A stretch of 64,000 bases of DNA. It comes from Stenotrophomonas acidaminiphila. GTDB lineage: Bacteria > Pseudomonadota > Gammaproteobacteria > Xanthomonadales > Xanthomonadaceae. Location of the stretch: assembly GCF_001431595.1 (NCBI RefSeq), contig NZ_LDJO01000024.1:86228-150227 (forward strand). Reading direction: 5' to 3'. The notes beneath the pieces are model-generated. The model saw nothing but the letters and a program-made list of their open reading frames with translations, ran no database searches and was not told where the DNA came from. Made by a program: the position numbers and the translations under genes. The number at the start of each line of letters is the position of its first letter. The first letter of the stretch is position 1. Below are positions 57,169 to 64,000 of this stretch, piece by piece.

Positions 57169-57807
57169 ATGTTCACCCCGCGCGCCTTCGCCGAGCATGA
57201 TCTGGTCTGGCTGGATCGCCTGCTGGAGCGCGATCCGTTCGTCACGCTGCTGACCACCGGCGCCGACGGCCTGCCCGAACTGGCCCGGCTACCGGTGCTG
57301 TACCGGCGCGACGGCGAACGCATCGAGTTGCGCGGCCACTGGGCCCGGGCGAACCCGCAGGCGCGCGATACCGGCGCGGCCAAGGTGCTGGTCGATGGCC
57401 CGCACGGTTATGTGTCGGCCAGCTGGTACCCGGACAAGGACAGCGCCGCGCGGGTGCCGACCTGGAACTACGCCAGCGCCGAACTGCGCGGCCACCTGGA
57501 ACCCTTCGACGGCGAGGACGCGCTGGCCGCGCTGGTCGGCGCGCTCAGCGAGCGGTTCGAGGCCGCGGTCGGCCAGGCCTGGCGCTTCGAACCGGAGCGC
57601 GACGAGCAGCGCCGCCAGCTGCGCGGCATCGTCGGCTTCCGCTTCCACGTCGAACAGGTCCAGATCAAGCTGAAACTGAGCCAGAACCATCCCGACGCCA
57701 ACCAGCAGGCGGTGATCGCCGCACTGGAACGGCTGCCGGACCCCGCTTCCCATGAGCTGGCGCAGTGGATGCGCCGGCACCGCGAGCAGGCCGCCACCGG
57801 CGACTGA
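57169..57807 (+). CDS. PaiB-family FMN-binding protein
   Basis: A 212-residue protein of the PaiB/FMN-binding negative regulator family (split-barrel flavin fold). It begins MFTPRAFAEHDLVWLDRLLERDPFVTLLTTGADGLPELARLPVLY and has LRGHWARANPQ, VLVDGPHGYVSASWYPDKDSAARVPTWNYASAELRG and KLKLSQNHP. Bacillus PaiB was described as a repressor of sporulation and protease genes. Members elsewhere may be flavin-dependent enzymes. The role here is unknown. Confidence 0.83.
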   Translation: MFTPRAFAEHDLVWLDRLLERDPFVTLLTTGADGLPELARLPVLYRRDGERIELRGHWARANPQARDTGAAKVLVDGPHGYVSASWYPDKDSAARVPTWNYASAELRGHLEPFDGEDALAALVGALSERFEAAVGQAWRFEPERDEQRRQLRGIVGFRFHVEQVQIKLKLSQNHPDANQQAVIAALERLPDPASHELAQWMRRHREQAATGD

Positions 57808-57878
57808 GCGCCCCGATTCCCGACAACGCGGCCACCGCGGCCGCGCCTTCCTACCCATCAACGTCAGGGACACCCGAG

Positions 57879-58541
57879 ATGAAAGACATCCACAAGCTGC
57901 TGCAGAACAACCGCGAATGGGCCGACCGGATCGCCCGGGAAGACCCCGAGTTCTTCCAGCACCTGGCCAAGCAGCAGCACCCGGAATACCTGTGGATCGG
58001 CTGCTCCGATTCGCGCGTGCCCGCCAACCAGATCATCGGCATGGCGCCGGGCGAGGTGTTCGTGCACCGCAACGTCGCCAACGTGGTGGCGCACAGCGAC
58101 CTGAACTGCCTGAGCGTGGTCCAGTACGCGGTCGACCAGCTCAAGGTGAAGCACATCCTGATCGTCGGCCACTATGGCTGCGGCGGCGTCCACGCCTGCC
58201 TGCACAACACCCGCGTCGGCCTGGCCGACAACTGGCTGCGCCATGTCGGCGACGTGGTGCAGAAGCACGCGGCGATCCTCGATGCGATCGATGACGACGA
58301 GCTCAAGCATGCGCGCCTGTGCGAACTGAACGTGATCGAGCAGGTCGCCAACCTGTGCCGCTCGACCATCGTCGAAGACGCCTGGGCCCGCGGCCAGAAG
58401 CTGATGGTGCACGGCTGGGTGTACAGCCTCAAGGACGGCCGCGTCAGCGAGATGGGGATCGACGTGGGCGCATCCGAAGACCTGAAGCAGGCCTACGAGA
58501 ACGCCCTGGCCTTCGTACCGCGCCAGGGCCGGCGCGACTGA
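57879..58541 (+). CDS. can: Beta-class carbonic anhydrase
   Basis: Interconverts CO2 and bicarbonate. It is 220 residues long. The zinc ligands are Cys42 ([10 protein letters not shown], with Asp44), His98 and Cys101 (VGHYGCGGV). The sequence around [18 protein letters not shown] matches the E. coli Can type. It lies 16 bases upstream of nbaC on the same strand, so the two may be co-transcribed. Confidence 0.95.
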   Translation: MKDIHKLLQNNREWADRIAREDPEFFQHLAKQQHPEYLWIGCSDSRVPANQIIGMAPGEVFVHRNVANVVAHSDLNCLSVVQYAVDQLKVKHILIVGHYGCGGVHACLHNTRVGLADNWLRHVGDVVQKHAAILDAIDDDELKHARLCELNVIEQVANLCRSTIVEDAWARGQKLMVHGWVYSLKDGRVSEMGIDVGASEDLKQAYENALAFVPRQGRRD

Positions 58542-58557
58542 CCGACCGGAACCGACC

Positions 58558-59076
58558 ATGCTCGCCGCGCCCATCAACCTGCACGCCTGGATCGAGGACA
58601 ACCGCCACCTGCTCAAGCCGCCGGTGGGCAACAGGATGATCGACAACGGCGACTTCATCGTCATGGTGGTCGGCGGCCCCAACGCGCGCACCGACTTCCA
58701 CTACGACGAAGGCCCGGAGTGGTTCTACCAGCTCGAGGGCGAGATGGTGCTCAAGGTGCAGGAGGACGGCGCGGTACGCGATATCCCGATCCGCGCAGGC
58801 GAGATCTTCCTGCTGCCGCCGCGGGTGCCGCATTCGCCGCGGCGCCCGCCCGGCGGCATCGGCCTGGTGGTCGAGCGCAAGCGCCTGCCGCACGAGCTCG
58901 ACGGCGTGGCCTGGCATTGCGAGCAGTGCAACCACAAGCTGTACGAGGAGTTCTTCCACCTGGGCAACATCGAGACCGACCTGCCCAAGGTGTTCGACCG
59001 CTTCCATTCCTCGCTGGCGCACCGCACCTGCGGGGCATGCGGCGCGCTGCATCCGCTGCCCGCCGTGCAGGACTGA
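58558..59076 (+). CDS. nbaC: 3-hydroxyanthranilate 3,4-dioxygenase
   Basis: Opens the ring of 3-hydroxyanthranilate to aminocarboxymuconate semialdehyde, which closes to quinolinate for NAD or is degraded further. It is 172 residues long, a cupin. Iron ligands are His48 ([10 protein letters not shown]), Glu54 and His92 (PPRVPHSP). A C-terminal rubredoxin-like site holds a second metal: Cys121/Cys124 (CEQC) and Cys158/Cys161 (CGAC), as in bacterial NbaC. Confidence 0.95.
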   Translation: MLAAPINLHAWIEDNRHLLKPPVGNRMIDNGDFIVMVVGGPNARTDFHYDEGPEWFYQLEGEMVLKVQEDGAVRDIPIRAGEIFLLPPRVPHSPRRPPGGIGLVVERKRLPHELDGVAWHCEQCNHKLYEEFFHLGNIETDLPKVFDRFHSSLAHRTCGACGALHPLPAVQD

Positions 59077-59176
59077 ACGGCCGGCGCGCACGACGAGCGC
59101 GGCCACTGCCGGGGTTGCAACCGTGTCCCGCGGCCGGGCGGTACACTGCGAGCACGTTTTCAATGCGCGCGCCCCG

Positions 59177-60451
<1,275 letters not shown>

Positions 60452-60469
60452 TCCACCGGAAACACTGAA

Positions 60470-61843
60470 TTGAACCCCTCCCCCCCGCGTCACCTGACCC
60501 TGATCGGCGCCGGCCTGGCCGGCTCGCTGCTCGCCATCCTGCTCTCCCGCCGCGGCTGGCGCGTCACCGTCTACGAGCGCCGTGGCGATCCGCGGGTGGC
60601 CGACTACGAAAGCGGCCGTTCGATCAACCTGGCGCTGGCCGAGCGCGGCCGCAACGCGCTGCGCCATGCCGGCGTCGAGGACGCGGTGATGGCGCGCACG
60701 GTGATGATGCGCGGGCGCATGGTGCACCCGCGCGATGGCGGCCCGCCGCAACTGCAGCGCTACGGCCGCGACGACAGCGAAGTGATCTGGTCGGTGCACC
60801 GCAAGGACCTCAACGTCACCCTGCTGCAGCTGGCCGAGGACGCCGGCGCACGCTTCCATTTCCACCGCCGCCTGCATACGGTGGATTTCGATGCCGGCTA
60901 TGCGCGCTTCATCGACGACCGCGACGACAGCCCGCACGACATCCACTTCGACACCCCGCTGGTCGGCGCCGACGGCGCCGGTTCGGCGCTGCGCGCGGCG
61001 ATGAACCGCAAGTCGCCGCTGGGCGAGCGCACCGAGTTCCTGGACCACTCCTACAAGGAGCTGGAGATCCCGCCCGGCGCCGATGGCGGCTTCCAGATCG
61101 AGGCCAACGCCCTGCACATCTGGCCGCGCGGCCGCTACATGTGCATCGCCCTGCCCAACGACGAAGGCACCTTCACCGTCACCCTGTTCCTGCCCAACGA
61201 GGGCGACCCGGGTTTCTCCAGCGTACGCAGCGGCGCCGAGGCCGAGGCGTTGTTCGCCCGCGAATTCGCCGACGCGCTGCCGCTGATCCCGCACCTGCGC
61301 CGGGATTGGGAGCAGCATCCGCCCGGGCTGCTGGGCACCCTGTACCTGGAACGCTGGCACCTGGGCGGCAAGGCGGTGCTGCTGGGCGACGCCGCGCACG
61401 CGATGGTGCCGTTCCACGGCCAGGGCATGAACTGCGCCTTCGAGGACTGCGTCGCACTGGCGGAACTGCTGGAGGCGCACCCGGACACCGCGCAGGCATT
61501 CGCCGCGTTCGAGAGCGAGCGCAAGCCCAACGCCGCGGCGATCCAGCAGATGGCACTGGACAACTACCTGGAGATGCGCGACCGCGTCGCCGACCCGGGC
61601 TTCCTGCTGCAGCGCGAGCTGGAGCAGGAGTTGCAGCGGCGCTGGCCGACGCGCTTCGTGCCGCACTACACCATGGTGACCTTCCTGCACACGCCGTATG
61701 CGCTGGCGCTGGAACGCACCCGGCTGCAGCAGCGGATCCTGGCCGAGGCCACCGCCGGCCATGCCAGCCTGGCCGGCATCGACTGGCCCGCGCTGGAGCA
61801 CACCATCCTCGCCCAGCTGCCGGTACTGGAGGGCGCGCACTGA
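60470..61843 (+). CDS. kmo: Kynurenine 3-monooxygenase
   Basis: A flavoprotein that hydroxylates kynurenine at C3. It is 457 residues long. FAD motifs are LIGAGLAGSLLAILL near residue 11, VGADGAGSALRAAM, and LLGDAAHAMVPFHGQGMNCAFEDC. YESGRSINLALAERGRNAL is the family substrate-side signature. The start is TTG 60470. With nbaC and kynU it makes a three-gene kynurenine block. The first steps (tryptophan dioxygenase, formamidase) are not in the window. Confidence 0.95.
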   Translation: MNPSPPRHLTLIGAGLAGSLLAILLSRRGWRVTVYERRGDPRVADYESGRSINLALAERGRNALRHAGVEDAVMARTVMMRGRMVHPRDGGPPQLQRYGRDDSEVIWSVHRKDLNVTLLQLAEDAGARFHFHRRLHTVDFDAGYARFIDDRDDSPHDIHFDTPLVGADGAGSALRAAMNRKSPLGERTEFLDHSYKELEIPPGADGGFQIEANALHIWPRGRYMCIALPNDEGTFTVTLFLPNEGDPGFSSVRSGAEAEALFAREFADALPLIPHLRRDWEQHPPGLLGTLYLERWHLGGKAVLLGDAAHAMVPFHGQGMNCAFEDCVALAELLEAHPDTAQAFAAFESERKPNAAAIQQMALDNYLEMRDRVADPGFLLQRELEQELQRRWPTRFVPHYTMVTFLHTPYALALERTRLQQRILAEATAGHASLAGIDWPALEHTILAQLPVLEGAH

Positions 61844-61899
61844 TGGCACGCATCTGCCAGCGCCCAATCGCACCGGCATCGCGGCCACGGTAACCGCCC

Positions 61900-63342
61900 A
61901 TGCCCGACACCTTCCTGTTCTACGACCTCGAGACCTTCGGCCAGGACCCGCGCCGCACCCGCATCGCGCAGTTCGCCGCGGTGCGCACCGATGCGCAGCT
62001 GCAGGTGGTGGAGGAGCCGGTGAGCTTCTTCGTCAGGCCGGCCGACGACCTGCTGCCCTCGCCCATCGCCACCCTGATCACCGGCATCACCCCGCAGCAC
62101 GCGCTGGCCGAGGGCCTGGGCGAAGCCGAGGCGTTCGCGCGCATCAACGAACTGATGGCGCGTCCGCAGACCTGCACGCTGGGCTACAACACGCTGCGCT
62201 TCGACGACGAGTTCGTCCGCCACGGCCTGTTCCGCAACTTCTTCGATCCGTACGAGCGCGAGTGGCGCGGCGGCAATTCGCGCTGGGACCTGCTGGACAT
62301 GCTGCGGCTGGTGCACGCGCTGCGCCCTGAGGGCATCCACTGGCCGCAGCGCGAGGATGGCGCCACCTCGTTCAAGCTCGAGCACCTGGCGCTGGCCAAC
62401 GGCGTGCGCCAGGGCGATGCGCATGAGGCGCTGTCCGACGTGTACGCCACCATCGGCATGGCCCGCGCGTTCCGGCAGGCGCAGCCGCGCATGTGGGACT
62501 ACGCGCTGAAGCTGCGCGACAAGCGCTTCGCCGCCAGCCTGCTGGACGTGGTGGCGATGCAGCCGGCGCTGCACATTTCGATGCGCTACCCCACCAGTCG
62601 CCTGTGCGCGGCGCCGGTGCTGCCGCTGGCGACCCACCCGCACATCGGCAACCGGGTGATCGTGTTCGACCTGGACGGCGATCCGCAGATGCTGCTCGAC
62701 CTGTCCGTGGAGGAGATCGCGCAGCGGCTGTACACCCGCGCCGCCGACCTGCCCGAAGGCCAGCAGCGCATTCCGCTCAAGGAAGTACACCTGAACAAGG
62801 TGCCGGCGCTGGTGGCCTGGAATCATCTGCGCGCGCCCGACTTCGAGCGGCTGGGCATCGACCCGGTGGCGACCGAGTCACGCGCCGCGCAGTTGCGCGC
62901 ACACGCCCCGGCGCTGGCCGAGAAGGTGCGCCGGGTGTTCGCCCGCGAGCGTCCGGCCGAGGGTCCGCCCGATCCCGATGGCGCGCTGTACGACGGCTTC
63001 CTGGCCGAGGGTGACCGGGCACAGCTGGCGCGCGTGCGCGCCTGCCCGCCCGAGGCGCTGGCGCAGATGGCCGACAGCTTCCGTGACCCGCGCCTGCCGG
63101 AGCTGTTGTTCCGCTATCGCGCACGCAACCACCCGCAGACCCTGGACGCCGGCGAGCGCGCGCGCTGGGACGGCTATCGCCGCCAGCGCCTGCTGGACAG
63201 CCCTGGGCTCGGCGAACAGACCCTGCCCGATTACTTCGCGCAGGTTCTTGCCCTGCGTACCGAACACCACGACAACCCCGCCGCGCTGGACCTGCTCGAT
63301 GCACTGGACCAGTGGGGCCAGAACCTGCAGCAATCGCTATGA
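61900..63342 (+). CDS. sbcB: Exodeoxyribonuclease I
   Basis: A 3'-5' exonuclease for single-stranded DNA in recombination and mismatch repair. It is 480 residues long. The DEDDh exonuclease domain (FYDLETFGQD with Asp9 and Glu11, LGYNTLRFDDEFVRHGLF, HEALSDVYATIGMA) is followed by the SH3-like and C-terminal helical domains. ATG 61900 matches the family start. It overlaps the next gene by ATGA. Confidence 0.96.
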   Translation: MPDTFLFYDLETFGQDPRRTRIAQFAAVRTDAQLQVVEEPVSFFVRPADDLLPSPIATLITGITPQHALAEGLGEAEAFARINELMARPQTCTLGYNTLRFDDEFVRHGLFRNFFDPYEREWRGGNSRWDLLDMLRLVHALRPEGIHWPQREDGATSFKLEHLALANGVRQGDAHEALSDVYATIGMARAFRQAQPRMWDYALKLRDKRFAASLLDVVAMQPALHISMRYPTSRLCAAPVLPLATHPHIGNRVIVFDLDGDPQMLLDLSVEEIAQRLYTRAADLPEGQQRIPLKEVHLNKVPALVAWNHLRAPDFERLGIDPVATESRAAQLRAHAPALAEKVRRVFARERPAEGPPDPDGALYDGFLAEGDRAQLARVRACPPEALAQMADSFRDPRLPELLFRYRARNHPQTLDAGERARWDGYRRQRLLDSPGLGEQTLPDYFAQVLALRTEHHDNPAALDLLDALDQWGQNLQQSL

Positions 63343-63983
63343 GCCGATACTTCAGCGACGCCAGTTTCACCTTCCTGCGCGGACTCGCCCGCCACAACGA
63401 AAAGCCGTGGTTCGCCGAGCACAAGCACGAGTACGAGGAACACGTGCGGCAGCCGTTCCTGCGCCTGATCGCCGATCTGCAACCGGACCTGGCGCAGGTC
63501 AGCGCGCATTTCCGTGCCGACCCGCGCACCGTCGGCGGCTCGCTGTTCCGCATCTACCGCGACTCGCGCTTCTCCAACGACAAGACGCCGTACAAGACCT
63601 GGCAGGGCGCGCGCCTGTTCCATGAGCGCCGCAAGCAGGTGCCGGCGCCGTCGTATTACATCCACCTGGCACCGGGCGAGAGCTTCGTGGGTGCCGGCAT
63701 CTGGCACCCGGAGCCGGATACGCAACGCCGCATCCGCCAGTTCATCTTCGACAACCCCGGCAGCTGGAAGGCAGCTGCGCATGCGCCGGCCACGCGCCGC
63801 CGCTACGCGTTCGAGACCAGCGAGAAACTGGTGCGCGCACCGCGCGGGTTCCCGGCCGATTTCGAGTTCATCGACGACCTCAAGCATCGCAACTGGGTGC
63901 TGTGGCGCCAGTTGGACGACACGCTCATGACCGGCCCGCGGCTGCGCCAGAGCCTGGCCGCCGACCTCGCCGCGCACAGGTAA
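63339..63983 (+). CDS. DUF2461 / TIGR02453 family protein
   Basis: A 214-residue soluble protein of the DUF2461 family, found in many bacteria and fungi, with no known function. The N-terminal FTFLRGLARHNEKPWFAEHKHEYEEHVRQPF, the middle SLFRIYRDSRFSNDKTPYKTW and SYYIHLAPGESFVGAGIWHPEPD, and the end PADFEFIDDLKHRNWVLWR are the conserved blocks. It overlaps sbcB by ATGA, so the two are probably co-translated. The remaining 17 bases of the window hold nothing. Confidence 0.85.
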   Translation: MSRYFSDASFTFLRGLARHNEKPWFAEHKHEYEEHVRQPFLRLIADLQPDLAQVSAHFRADPRTVGGSLFRIYRDSRFSNDKTPYKTWQGARLFHERRKQVPAPSYYIHLAPGESFVGAGIWHPEPDTQRRIRQFIFDNPGSWKAAAHAPATRRRYAFETSEKLVRAPRGFPADFEFIDDLKHRNWVLWRQLDDTLMTGPRLRQSLAADLAAHR

Positions 63984-64000
63984 TCGACGAACGGCCCCAG

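Overview
The window is GC-rich, densely coded bacterial chromosome. I read it as a member of the Xanthomonadaceae/Lysobacteraceae (Gammaproteobacteria). The basis is the protein sequences, the serC-pheA-aroA block, a pcnB-folK-panBC operon, a bacterial kynurenine cluster (nbaC-kynU-kmo), a fused E1 dehydrogenase next to asnB, and an unusually short BamC. The genus cannot be fixed from the sequence alone (Stenotrophomonas, Pseudoxanthomonas, Luteimonas and Lysobacter are all possible). I see no insertion sequence, prophage, integrase, CRISPR array or rRNA operon. Almost every gene is housekeeping or a conserved family gene.

Left part (1-19 kb): an asparagine synthase cut by the window edge and a fused E1 alpha/beta dehydrogenase; GST, GNAT, EcsC, orn, tadA and a second GNAT; tRNA-Ser(UGA); a LysR regulator with a perfect palindrome at its promoter; serS; two tandem TonB-like proteins; the serine/aromatic block serC-pheA-aroA on the minus strand; a tail-anchored FHA-like protein; two polyhydroxyalkanoate granule genes; and a coniferyl-aldehyde-type dehydrogenase.

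Middle part (19-45 kb): an accessory locus made of a TonB-dependent receptor, a di-haem c-type lipoprotein, a parallel beta-helix lipoprotein and a divergent AraC regulator. The function of its central pair is unknown, and it is the best candidate here for an undescribed system. Then come pgi-panD, panC-panB-folK-pcnB, tRNA-Glu, ferredoxin fdxA, bamC-dapA, gcvR-bcp-phoH, a zinc ribbon protein, a lipoprotein, a YoaK-like membrane protein, thiD, a hydrolase, two identical tRNA-Arg(ACG) genes, gyrA, mtnA and a triple-repeat DUF3011 protein.

Right part (45-64 kb): smc-zipA and ligA-GNAT-epmA (division, chromosome organisation, DNA ligation, EF-P modification); the rpsF-rpsR-rplI ribosomal operon; an A-type Fe-S carrier; asnS with two small unknown genes and a PaiB-like flavoprotein; carbonic anhydrase; nbaC-kynU-kmo (kynurenine to aminocarboxymuconate semialdehyde, probably feeding NAD synthesis); exonuclease I sbcB; and a DUF2461 protein.

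Many genes are joined by 4-base ATGA or GTGA overlaps (GNAT/tadA, panD/pgi, panB/panC, thiD/hydrolase, ligA/GNAT/epmA, 56545/56847, sbcB/DUF2461), which suggests tight translational coupling. Assignments rest on reading protein motifs by eye; no database search was run.
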